From NCBI GenBank assembly GCA_000952975.1, contig LM997412.1, forward strand, positions 620,001-684,000: a DNA stretch of 64,000 nucleotides, written 5' to 3'. The translations under genes and the position numbers were made by a program. Positions 54,152 to 60,611 of the stretch are shown here, one piece after another (position 1 is the first letter of the stretch; each line of letters starts with the position of its first letter). The notes beneath the pieces were generated by a model that was not told the origin of the DNA, ran no database searches, and worked only from the letters and a program-made list of their open reading frames with translations. The stretch is from Peptoniphilus sp. ING2-D1G (GTDB taxonomy: Bacteria; Bacillota; Clostridia; Tissierellales; Peptoniphilaceae).

Positions 54152-55297
54152 TTATATATTGAATACTTTTAAGTTATCAAGTTTTGAAACTGCTTGTTTT
54201 TTTATTTCATCTTGAACGTGAGTATAGACATTCATTGTAGTTGAAAAGTCTTCGTGCCCTGCTAAGGCTTGTGCTATTTTTGGTGATATTTCTGATTCTG
54301 CTAATCTTGTAAGATATGTGTGCCTTAATGCGTGAAATGTTTTATATTCTATATTATTTTCTTCACATAGTCTTTTTAATCTTCTTGTTGGTCTTTTTAT
54401 TTCTATGTGTTTTCCTTTATCACAAAATAGAATGTTATCCGGATCATATTCAAAGCCAGTTTTAAGGTTGAGTTCTTTAATTTTGGTTATTCTTTTTTTT
54501 ATTATTTCACAGGCTTGTTTTGGAAGAGGAATGAATCTGTGTGATGCTTGTGTCTTTAAATCTCTAACTATATAGATGGCTATTTGCTTGTTATTTTCGT
54601 TTTTGTAGCTTATGTTATATTGTTTATCAATGTTTAGTCCATCGTCTCTAAAATCGTCAATATTTAAGCCTAAACATTCCCCTAGTCTTAGACCTGCTAC
54701 TAGGGAAGTGTATATTACTAGATCTACCGGATCTTCATAGTTTAGGTTGTCTAGTATGATTTTTTGTTCCTCTATTGTATAGGCCTGACGTTTTTTAAAA
54801 TTATTTTTTATTGTTATTGTTGAAAATGGGTTAAATTTTACCATTCGATTTTTTGTTGCATATAGGAAAAATGAATTTATGTGTGATAGGGTTCTTTTTA
54901 CTGTTGCTAAGCTATTAGTTTCTTTTAATTGTTTAATGTAGATTTGAGCATCTAAATTGCTTATATCTGCTGTTTTCATTTTTGCTATTAAATAGTCCTT
55001 GATTCTTTTGCTGTAGGTTGTTATATAAGGCTTCAGACTTACTCCAAGTATGTTGTCTTGTTTGACGTTTACAATCCATGAGTAAAACATGCTTCCAAAG
55101 CTATCATTGTCTTGTATAATTAGATCTTTATATTTTTCTATCCAATTATCTCTCTTTTCTAGTGCTAGATATCTTTTTAAGCTACCAAAGCTTTTTCTTA
55201 TACTTTTAGTGTCTGTTTTAATTGTTGCATCACATCTAAAATAATCTTTACCATTTCTTTTAGTTTTATAGACGCTACCTAGTTTTATTTCTTGCAT
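54152..55297 (-). CDS. int: Phage-type tyrosine integrase
   Basis: 381 residues. N-terminal AP2-like arm-binding region and SAM-like core-binding domain lead to the catalytic domain with R204 (AGLRLGE), K248, H322 and R325 (HALRHTY), H348 (AGHED) and nucleophile Y358. It ends 160 bases from tRNA-Trp and points at it. AGGAGG precedes the ATG. Expected to insert and excise the element. Confidence 0.95.
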   Translation of the reverse strand: MQEIKLGSVYKTKRNGKDYFRCDATIKTDTKSIRKSFGSLKRYLALEKRDNWIEKYKDLIIQDNDSFGSMFYSWIVNVKQDNILGVSLKPYITTYSKRIKDYLIAKMKTADISNLDAQIYIKQLKETNSLATVKRTLSHINSFFLYATKNRMVKFNPFSTITIKNNFKKRQAYTIEEQKIILDNLNYEDPVDLVIYTSLVAGLRLGECLGLNIDDFRDDGLNIDKQYNISYKNENNKQIAIYIVRDLKTQASHRFIPLPKQACEIIKKRITKIKELNLKTGFEYDPDNILFCDKGKHIEIKRPTRRLKRLCEENNIEYKTFHALRHTYLTRLAESEISPKIAQALAGHEDFSTTMNVYTHVQDEIKKQAVSKLDNLKVFNI

Positions 55298-55331
55298 AAA
55301 AAATAACCTCCTTTATTTTTAAAAGTAAGGT

Positions 55332-55416
55332 TATATGCTATAATATGAATGTGTGGGTTATAGCATATAGCTTAACTCTTGCCCTTGTTCTATGCCAGTA
55401 GAGCAGGGGCTTTTTT
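55332..55416 (+). promoter_or_regulatory. Integrase leader: facing extended -10 sequences and a plus-strand terminator
   Basis: A perfect 12-base inverted repeat (55332-55343 and 55358-55369) contains TGCTATAA on both strands; the plus copy reads TGC-TATAAT. Downstream on the plus strand 55381-55392 pairs with 55399-55410 (12 pairs, two G-U) and six T follow: an intrinsic terminator with no gene in front of it. A transcript of about 65 bases is therefore possible. The minus copy may be the integrase promoter. Confidence 0.5.
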
Positions 55417-55468
55417 GTTACTAATGTTTTAAAAGACTTTATAATAGGAGTATTTCTCCATTATGTAT

Positions 55469-55855
55469 TTAGATGATTATTTCTTCACCTAATAATGCTG
55501 AAGCTAAAATTCTATCTAATTTGCGTATATCGGCTTTAGCGTTGAGCTTTATTTTTATGTGTCCTGCTTTTGTCCAGAGTTCTACTTCGGAATTAAAGTC
55601 TAAAAGTTTTCCTGCATTTTCTGTAGAATACATAACTATTGATGTGTAAGGTAAAGAGTATATCTCTACTTTTTTACCTGTTAATCCTTGAGAGTCTCTA
55701 ACTATAAGTCTTTTATTTGTAAATATAGCTGAATCTCTGATTGTTTTGTAAGCACAAATGGCTATTTCGTTTGGAAGTAGTAAGTCTGAAACATCTTCTG
55801 GCATAGGACATTCATTATAAAAAGTCCATAATATTGGTGCTAAATCTTCTGGCAT
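55469..55855 (-). CDS. Bacterial PH-domain protein
   Basis: 128 residues. A central domain with AIFTNKRLIVRDSQGLTGKKVEIYSL and a strand-rich VELWTKAGHIKIKLN matches the bPH_1 pleckstrin-like family common in Gram-positive prophages and ICEs. AGGAGG precedes the ATG. Lies between the integrase and Fic genes on the lysogeny strand. Function unknown. Confidence 0.75.
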   Translation of the reverse strand: MPEDLAPILWTFYNECPMPEDVSDLLLPNEIAICAYKTIRDSAIFTNKRLIVRDSQGLTGKKVEIYSLPYTSIVMYSTENAGKLLDFNSEVELWTKAGHIKIKLNAKADIRKLDRILASALLGEEIII

Positions 55856-55939
55856 ATTTTTCCTCCTTTAATATTTAAAATTATATAACGTCACTTTGAA
55901 AAGCAACGGCTTTTTCTGATATTTTTATTTATTTTAAAT

Positions 55940-56506
55940 TTATTCATCTAACTTATAAATGTCATAATTATATAGATTTTCATAGTAATAAGAATTTTGT
56001 ATTCCACGCATATAGACTTGTCTGTTGTTTATATCATCTGTTAATGCTGATTTTAAAAGATGTTTTATTTCGAGTGAATTTACGGGGGATCTTTCCATTG
56101 CTTGTAGGTATTCAAATTTATCAACTTTTGACCAGTCAATGCACAGTTTAAGGTTTTTCTTTAAAATCAGGTCAAGCCATATACGCATTGAGCGACCGTT
56201 ACCCTCTCTAAAAGGATGTGCGACATTCATTTCTACGTATTTTTCTATTATTTCATCAAATGTATTTTCGGGCATTTTTTCTATAATTATTAAATTTTCT
56301 TTTAAAAATAGAATTGGTGCGAATCTAAAATTACCTTTTGATAGATTTACATTTCTTATTTCACCTGCAAATTCAAATATGTCTTGAAATAGGTATTGAT
56401 GTATTTGACAAAGTCCTTTAAATGTCCCTACTTCGAATAAGGCTATTATATTTTTATCCCAGAGTTCAATAGCTCTTTTTTTGCTTAGTAGTTCTTCATT
56501 TTTCAT
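55940..56506 (-). CDS. Fic-domain protein with C-terminal inhibitory motif (class III type)
   Basis: 188 residues. The active-site loop HPFREGNGRSMR begins at H97, complete for AMP transfer to a target Ser/Thr/Tyr. Near the C-terminus S172-Y-Y-Y-E176-N177 fits the (S/T)xxxE(G/N) helix that blocks ATP in single-chain class III Fic enzymes, so no separate antitoxin gene is needed, and none is adjacent. GGAGAAAC lies upstream, right after the repressor stop. Expected to be expressed in the lysogen. Target unknown. Confidence 0.85.
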   Translation of the reverse strand: MKNEELLSKKRAIELWDKNIIALFEVGTFKGLCQIHQYLFQDIFEFAGEIRNVNLSKGNFRFAPILFLKENLIIIEKMPENTFDEIIEKYVEMNVAHPFREGNGRSMRIWLDLILKKNLKLCIDWSKVDKFEYLQAMERSPVNSLEIKHLLKSALTDDINNRQVYMRGIQNSYYYENLYNYDIYKLDE

Positions 56507-56521
56507 TTATGGGTTTCTCCT

Positions 56522-57163
56522 TTATTTATTTCTACTTGAATAAACTCCGACCATTTCTCCAAGGATTATGATATTTTTATGCTCCTCTTTTGTGAATATG
56601 ATTGGCTCATAATTCGCATTACAAGGTTGTAAAATTAGGAAATCTTTTGATTTAATTACACGTTTTAAAGTAGCCTCATCATCTATTAAAACTGCGGCTA
56701 TTGTTCCGTTGTCTACATCATTTTGTTTTCTAAAAAATACGAAGTCGCTTTCAAAAATATTAGCTTCTATCATGCTATCACCTTTTGCTTTAAGTACAAA
56801 GTCAGCTTCAGGGATGTTTTTGTCGAGCATAAAATATCCGTCATAATTTTGTTCGGCGAAAATAGGATTTCCACATGCGATTGTACCAAGTATAGGGATT
56901 TTTTTCATTTTTATAGGGGTAATAATGCCAGGTATATTTTCGAGGATTGGTTCGCTGTTTTCATCTTCCCAACCCATGAGGTAGGCGGGGGTAGTATTTA
57001 AAAATTTTGCCAATAATTCTATTTTGTCAGAAGGAATATTAGATATAACTCCATTTTCATAACGTTGTATTGTGGCACGAGAAACTCCAACGTAATTGCC
57101 TACTTCTTCTAAGGTAAAGTCGTTTTCTATTCTTTTCTTTCTTATCCTTCTTCCGATATCCAT
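56522..57163 (-). CDS. Phage repressor, HTH plus S24 LexA-like protease
   Basis: 213 residues. An XRE helix-turn-helix (LEEVGNYVGVSRATIQRYENG) precedes an S24 domain with S130 (KGDSM) and K167 (ATLKRV), and a possible self-cleavage site at C97-G98 in GTIACGNP. It represses the early genes until RecA-stimulated cleavage. AGGAGG-type site before the ATG. Divergent from the cro-like gene, with shared operators between them. Confidence 0.93.
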   Translation of the reverse strand: MDIGRRIRKKRIENDFTLEEVGNYVGVSRATIQRYENGVISNIPSDKIELLAKFLNTTPAYLMGWEDENSEPILENIPGIITPIKMKKIPILGTIACGNPIFAEQNYDGYFMLDKNIPEADFVLKAKGDSMIEANIFESDFVFFRKQNDVDNGTIAAVLIDDEATLKRVIKSKDFLILQPCNANYEPIIFTKEEHKNIIILGEMVGVYSSRNK

Positions 57164-57192
57164 TTTTTCCTCCTAATTAACTTGTTAATAAT

Positions 57193-57221
57193 ATTCTATA
57201 CTTAAATTACATATAAAGCAA
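57193..57221 (-). promoter_or_regulatory. Repressor promoter (PRM-like)
   Basis: On the minus strand TTGCTT (complement of 57216-57221), 17-base spacer, TAGAAT (complement of 57193-57198). Operator-like site 57206-57222 covers the -35, allowing self-control. Confidence 0.65.
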
Positions 57222-57222
57222 C
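57206..57222. promoter_or_regulatory. Operator-like site 1 (ATTAC-N7-GCAAC)
   Basis: Same 5-7-5 geometry as the two perfect sites at 57285 and 57517, with one changed base in each arm. It overlaps the repressor -35. Confidence 0.5.
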
Positions 57223-57252
57223 AAAAAAGTAAAATATTTTTACTAAAATTAC

Positions 57253-57281
57253 TTGACAAGATACAAACGATATTGTAATAT
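57253..57281 (+). promoter_or_regulatory. Early rightward promoter (PR-like)
   Basis: Consensus TTGACA at 57253-57258, exactly 17 bases, TAATAT at 57276-57281. It drives the cro-like gene. Just before it lies a 17-base palindrome AGTAAAA-N3-TTTTACT at 57228-57244. Confidence 0.85.
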
Positions 57282-57284
57282 TGA

Positions 57285-57301
57285 GTTACACAATAAGTAA
57301 C
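57285..57301. promoter_or_regulatory. Operator-like site 2 (GTTAC-N7-GTAAC)
   Basis: Perfect inverted arms GTTAC/GTAAC, positioned across the expected transcription start of the early promoter, where a bound protein would block initiation. Confidence 0.7.
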
Positions 57302-57318
57302 AAAGGGGTGATTATATT

Positions 57319-57525
57319 TTGATAAAAGTTGATGAACTAAAAGGAAGAATAGTCGCAAATGGATTTACCCAGGCAGAAATAGCGGAAAAACTTGGAATTA
57401 CACCAAAAACACTATCTTTAAAATTTAAAAAAGGGGTTCTAGATTCTGATGAAATTTATAAATTAATAGATATTTTAAAGATAGAAGATCCTGTAGATAT
57501 TTTTTTTACTCAAAGTGTTACATAA
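57319..57525 (+). CDS. Cro-like small HTH protein
   Basis: 68 residues with a helix-turn-helix at about 18-38 (FTQAEIAEKLGITPKTLSLK). TTG start with GGGGTGA eight bases before. First gene of the early transcript; probable antagonist of the repressor. Operator-like site 3 overlaps its stop codon. Confidence 0.85.
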   Translation: MIKVDELKGRIVANGFTQAEIAEKLGITPKTLSLKFKKGVLDSDEIYKLIDILKIEDPVDIFFTQSVT

Positions 57526-57533
57526 AACGTAAC
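57517..57533. promoter_or_regulatory. Operator-like site 3 (GTTAC-N7-GTAAC)
   Basis: Perfect copy of the site 2 arms and spacing, overlapping the cro-like stop codon (57523-57525). Confidence 0.65.
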
Positions 57534-57571
57534 ATAAACATTAACAATGTATAGGAGGCGGGGGATGAAAA

Positions 57572-57781
57572 GTGTTAAATATTTTAAAGTTAAAGGGGAA
57601 AATTGCAGAAAATAATTTGACAATGTCGTCTTTGGCAAAAAAATTAGATATCAATAGAGATACGCTTTATAGAAGATTAAGGAATAATGGCGAAAAGTTG
57701 TTTTTAAAAGATATTAATGCGATTATTAAAATTTTGAATTTGAGTTATGAGGATGTCATTGAAATATTTTTAAAAGTTTGA
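57572..57781 (+). CDS. Second small HTH protein
   Basis: 69 residues, similar in layout to the Cro-like protein: LTMSSLAKKLDINRDTLYRRLRN is a helix-turn-helix. GTG start with GGAGGCGGGGG eight bases before; an out-of-frame ATG at 57565 gives only 16 codons. Possibly a regulator of the DUF739 type. Role unknown. Confidence 0.75.
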   Translation: MLNILKLKGKIAENNLTMSSLAKKLDINRDTLYRRLRNNGEKLFLKDINAIIKILNLSYEDVIEIFLKV

Positions 57782-57812
57782 GCATGACAAATGCCATGCT
57801 CAGTTGGTAAAG

Positions 57813-57950
57813 CTATTTAGTTTTTCTTGATGCACGTTGGGATAGTGCGCTTCCTGCAGCTGTTTTGCTTGCTTTGCTTGTTCGACCGTCACGTAGAACT
57901 TTAGAGGCTGCACTTGCTGCTTTTTTGGAAGTTTGCTTGCTATTCTTCAT
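57813..57950 (-). CDS. 45-residue basic small protein on the lysogeny strand
   Basis: Read leftward from ATG 57950 with AGGAGGTG ahead. Rich in Lys, Ala and Ser, with VLRDGRTSKASKTAAGSAL and QRASRKTK at the end. Similar short proteins with an SAAGSALSQ core occur in Gram-positive phages and chromosomes; function unknown. It lies in the 360-base gap between the second HTH gene and the 66-residue gene, opposite to early transcription. No promoter was located. Confidence 0.7.
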   Translation of the reverse strand: MKNSKQTSKKAASAASKVLRDGRTSKASKTAAGSALSQRASRKTK

Positions 57951-58139
57951 TAATTCACCTCCTTTGTATAGTATTTATTTAATTTTAATACAAAGTGCGG
58001 GAAATATCAATATATGGTATATAAGTTGCCGTATTTGAAGAAAAACAACAATATGTTGTTCTGAAAATAATATTCTGATAAAAAATAAGAAGATGTATAT
58101 TTTGTTAAATCAGTATTAATAGTTGTAATAGGAGGGGTT

Positions 58140-58340
58140 ATGAAATTACCTAAAAAAATAGAAGTCACCTCTGTTGTTAAGGTGACATATGAAGCAGACG
58201 ATAATCCTTTTTTACCTAATCGAATTATTCAAGAGTTTTGGACTTTAGATGGTAGAAAGATTGGTAGGTTAGATTTGTTAGATCAGTTTCCGTTTATAAA
58301 GGATGCCGATTCTAATACTAAGTATTCTGATGAGAGGTGA
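58140..58340 (+). CDS. Uncharacterised 66-residue phage protein
   Basis: Starts after AGGAGGGGTT. Contains VVKVTYEADDNPFLPNRIIQEF and WTLDGRKIGRLDLL; a small beta-rich domain is likely. No family recognised. Its last 58 bases overlap the 3' end of the minus-strand DUF4145 gene. Confidence 0.6.
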   Translation: MKLPKKIEVTSVVKVTYEADDNPFLPNRIIQEFWTLDGRKIGRLDLLDQFPFIKDADSNTKYSDER

Positions 58341-58981
58341 TGTGATAATGCTCTTATATATTTTTTCATATCATTGATATCTTTATCTTGATATTTTTTA
58401 ATATAGTGGGTTTCATCATTGCCTATCCATGTTGCAGCTTTAGCTAAATTAATCATTGATTGGTTGTGAAGTTTATCGATAGCTTGTGAAAGATTTAATT
58501 TTGAAATTTTTGATTTTTCTTCATCATTATCTATTACTACATTTATTAAGAAGTCTTTTACTAGAAATTCTATTGATTTTCTAAAGCCTATTCCTGCAAT
58601 GTGATTAAGATTATATGCTTCAGCTGTTTGAGATTGTTGATATATTTCTTTAAATGTTGGAGAAAATTCTTCGATTTCTTTAGGAATATCGTATTCAACA
58701 TATTTTGAGTAGTTGTAAGGTATTAAACTTGTTTTAAAATAATTTGGATATCTTTCATGTTGGTGTGAAAGAAGCTTATAAGTAAGAGCAAAAAATTCTT
58801 TACAATCTATACATTGACATAGTAAAGAAATTACAGTTTCTCCATTAATATTAATTAGTTCGGGAGAGCGCAATACTACATCTGGCGTCATTGAATGGTT
58901 GCAATGTGGGCATGTTCGAGGTAATTCAAATACAAAACTTTTATAATTTATTTGTGCCATATGGTCTGAATAATTTTTCAT
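58283..58981 (-). CDS. DUF4145-domain protein
   Basis: 232 residues. A zinc-ribbon-like N-terminus (CPHC and CQCIDC) is followed by the DUF4145 signature NHIAGIGFRKSIEFLVKDFL in the second half. Such domains occur in prophages and next to restriction or defence genes; the function is not established. Leftward, among rightward early genes, it is best seen as a passenger expressed in the lysogen. GGAGATGA lies before its ATG at 58981. The 3' end overlaps the 66-residue gene. Confidence 0.78.
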   Translation of the reverse strand: MKNYSDHMAQINYKSFVFELPRTCPHCNHSMTPDVVLRSPELININGETVISLLCQCIDCKEFFALTYKLLSHQHERYPNYFKTSLIPYNYSKYVEYDIPKEIEEFSPTFKEIYQQSQTAEAYNLNHIAGIGFRKSIEFLVKDFLINVVIDNDEEKSKISKLNLSQAIDKLHNQSMINLAKAATWIGNDETHYIKKYQDKDINDMKKYIRALSHHLSSEYLVLESASFINGN

Positions 58982-59072
58982 TTATAATCATCTCCTTTAG
59001 ATGATTATATCATAGCAAGGTTAAGGGAAATATAAAGCGATAAGTTAAGTTGATAAAGATAGGGAGGTTATT

Positions 59073-59261
59073 ATGACAATATTAAGTTTTCCGAAGTTTT
59101 ATAAAAAGTATAAGGATAGTATTGATGTTGGGCGTGAGTCTTTGAGAAAAATTGTAAAAAGAAAGGGTTTTCCGTGTTTTATGGTGGGTAGTCAACCAAG
59201 GATTATAGAGGAAGAGGCTATTGAGTATTTAAAAACTAATTATGGGTTTCAGATTAGATAG
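59073..59261 (+). CDS. Excisionase-like / helix-turn-helix protein
   Basis: 62 residues: ILSFPKFYKKY, GRESLRKIVKRKGFPCFMVGSQPRIIEEEAIEYLKTNYG. The layout (helix, RESLRKIV turn, wing with a basic residue, closing helix) fits MerR/Xis-like excisionases or phage HTH domains. GGGAGG before the ATG. Probable partner of the integrase. Confidence 0.7.
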   Translation: MTILSFPKFYKKYKDSIDVGRESLRKIVKRKGFPCFMVGSQPRIIEEEAIEYLKTNYGFQIR

Positions 59262-59271
59262 GTGAATCATA

Positions 59272-59403
59272 ATGAAAAAAAAGAAAAAGACTAAAGTTAA
59301 TATCATTCAGTTTTTATCGGTAAGTGCAAGTCTATTATTGATTTTAGCAATTTTTTATCATGGTTTTATGTATATGATTTTAAGAATTGCGGGGATGATG
59401 TGA
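59272..59403 (+). CDS. 43-residue small membrane protein
   Basis: MKKKKKTKVN, then one hydrophobic helix (LSVSASLLLILAIFYHGF, about 14-33). Preceded by AGGTGAATCAT. An 18-codon frame overlaps its stop (59403-59459) but is probably not a gene. Single-helix phage proteins are common; function unknown. Confidence 0.5.
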   Translation: MKKKKKTKVNIIQFLSVSASLLLILAIFYHGFMYMILRIAGMM

Positions 59404-59410
59404 TGAAAGC

Positions 59411-59477
59411 AAATAAAAAAGCCCTTATAAATGCCGCCAAGCAAAGGGCTAGAAGTTAATCTATCTGTATTATAGCA
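59411..59477 (-). ncRNA. Possible short minus-strand RNA, promoter to terminator
   Basis: On the minus strand TGC-TATAAT lies at 59477-59469 and, about 25 bases on, AGCCCTT pairs with AAGGGCT (59450-59444 and 59426-59420), followed by TTTTTTATTT: a good terminator. The transcript would be about 50 bases. Only pattern evidence. Confidence 0.4.
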
Positions 59478-59497
59478 GATTTTGAGGAGAAATTGAA

Positions 59498-59728
59498 ATG
59501 AAAAACTATTTTAAAGAAATTAAAAATATAGAAGATGAACAGGAAAGATTAATAAAAGAATATAAGAAAGCGGAAATTTTATTTTATAAAGCTGACAATA
59601 TTTTTGATAAGGAAGAATTGAGATTAAATATGATTGATATTCAGTCGAAGATTGACAATTTAAAATTCGAAAAAGGTCAAGTAATGGAATGTCTGGAGAA
59701 TATGATTAATCAGGGGATAATGATATGA
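59498..59728 (+). CDS. Uncharacterised coiled-coil phage protein
   Basis: 76 residues, highly charged, likely two helices (MKNYFKEIKNIEDEQERLIKEY and DIQSKIDNLKFEKGQ). AGGAGAAATTGAA precedes the ATG. No family recognised; probable early phage protein. Confidence 0.6.
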   Translation: MKNYFKEIKNIEDEQERLIKEYKKAEILFYKADNIFDKEELRLNMIDIQSKIDNLKFEKGQVMECLENMINQGIMI

Positions 59729-59752
59729 GGATTATAAGGGTCAGGTGAGTAT

Positions 59753-60070
59753 ATGATACTGCTTAATACTACTTTAAAAAAGACTTTTTATAGGGTTATT
59801 GATGGTGATAGAAAGTTCTATATTGAAAAAACAACTTCCGGATATATTCAGCTTGATGGAAATGAGAATTATTTTAAAGATAGGACTCGAGATGAGATTA
59901 AATTTACAAGTTTAAGTAATTTTGCATATCACAAAGATATAGAAGAGTGTTACTACGAGGTTGAGATAATTGAGCTTGACGAAAATTATACAAGCAATGA
60001 AGAAATAATAAATTTCATAAATAGATATAGACGTAACGGAAGGCTTAAAAAATATGCATATGCATTATAG
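59753..60070 (+). CDS. Uncharacterised 105-residue phage protein
   Basis: Starts after CAGGTGA. Sequence alternates strands and charged loops (LKKTFYRVIDGDRKFYIEK, EECYYEVEIIELDENYTS) and ends with a helix rich in Tyr and Lys. No family recognised. Lies just before the Gam-like gene. Confidence 0.58.
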   Translation: MILLNTTLKKTFYRVIDGDRKFYIEKTTSGYIQLDGNENYFKDRTRDEIKFTSLSNFAYHKDIEECYYEVEIIELDENYTSNEEIINFINRYRRNGRLKKYAYAL

Positions 60071-60079
60071 GAGGTAAGA

Positions 60080-60610
60080 ATGGATAACTTAGCACTGATA
60101 GAAGATTTGACAAATGAAGAAGTAACAGAAAGAGAGAGTTTTAAAGTAACGGACATGGCAAGTGCTGATTGGTGTTTTAGGAAGATATCGGCTATTAAGA
60201 AGGACATAGCAGAAAAGGAGCGCTATGCAGATTTAGAGATAGAAAAGTATGTGGCTTTTAAGGATAAGGAAAAGAAAGCTGCGGATGACAGTATAGCTTT
60301 TTTTGAAAGTCTTTTAATTGCATATTATGAAGAGCAAAAAGCAATTGATGATAAGTTTAAGCTTAAAACTGCACAGGGCAGCTTATCTGCACGAAAAACA
60401 AAGTCATATAAGTATGATGATGACAAAGTAATAGCATTTTTAAAAGAAAATGGTATTGATGGATATATAAAAACAGAAGAGAAGCTGAAAAAACAAGAGC
60501 TTAAGACAGACTTCAAAGCAATTAATGGAAGTCTTGTTACTGAAAATGGCGAGATAATAGATGGTGTAGTAATTGAAGATGTAACAAGTTACACGATAAA
60601 GGGGGTTTAA
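60080..60610 (+). CDS. Gam-like host-nuclease inhibitor
   Basis: 176 residues. The DWCFRKISAIKKDIAEKERYA stretch, followed by a helical hairpin and ARKTKSYKYDDDKVIAFLKE, matches the Mu-Gam-like family in Firmicutes phages, which binds double-stranded ends and shields them from host nucleases. AGGAGG precedes the ATG. The next gene starts one base after its stop. Confidence 0.8.
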   Translation: MDNLALIEDLTNEEVTERESFKVTDMASADWCFRKISAIKKDIAEKERYADLEIEKYVAFKDKEKKAADDSIAFFESLLIAYYEEQKAIDDKFKLKTAQGSLSARKTKSYKYDDDKVIAFLKENGIDGYIKTEEKLKKQELKTDFKAINGSLVTENGEIIDGVVIEDVTSYTIKGV

Positions 60611-60611
60611 T

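Noticed and set aside
55345-55401. An 18-codon hydrophobic frame in the integrase leader, resembling a type I toxin
   Set aside because: No ribosome site at proper distance, and a transcript from the nearby TATAAT would begin downstream of its ATG.
57565-57615. ATG frame before the second HTH gene
   Set aside because: Ends after 16 codons; the GTG at 57572 uses the same ribosome site and gives a full HTH protein.
57781-57800. AGCATG/CATGCT hairpin as terminator between converging genes
   Set aside because: Stem has a mismatch and neither side has a proper T run; evidence too weak.
59403-59459. 18-codon frame after the 43-residue gene
   Set aside because: Too short, and its bases form the minus-strand terminator hairpin.
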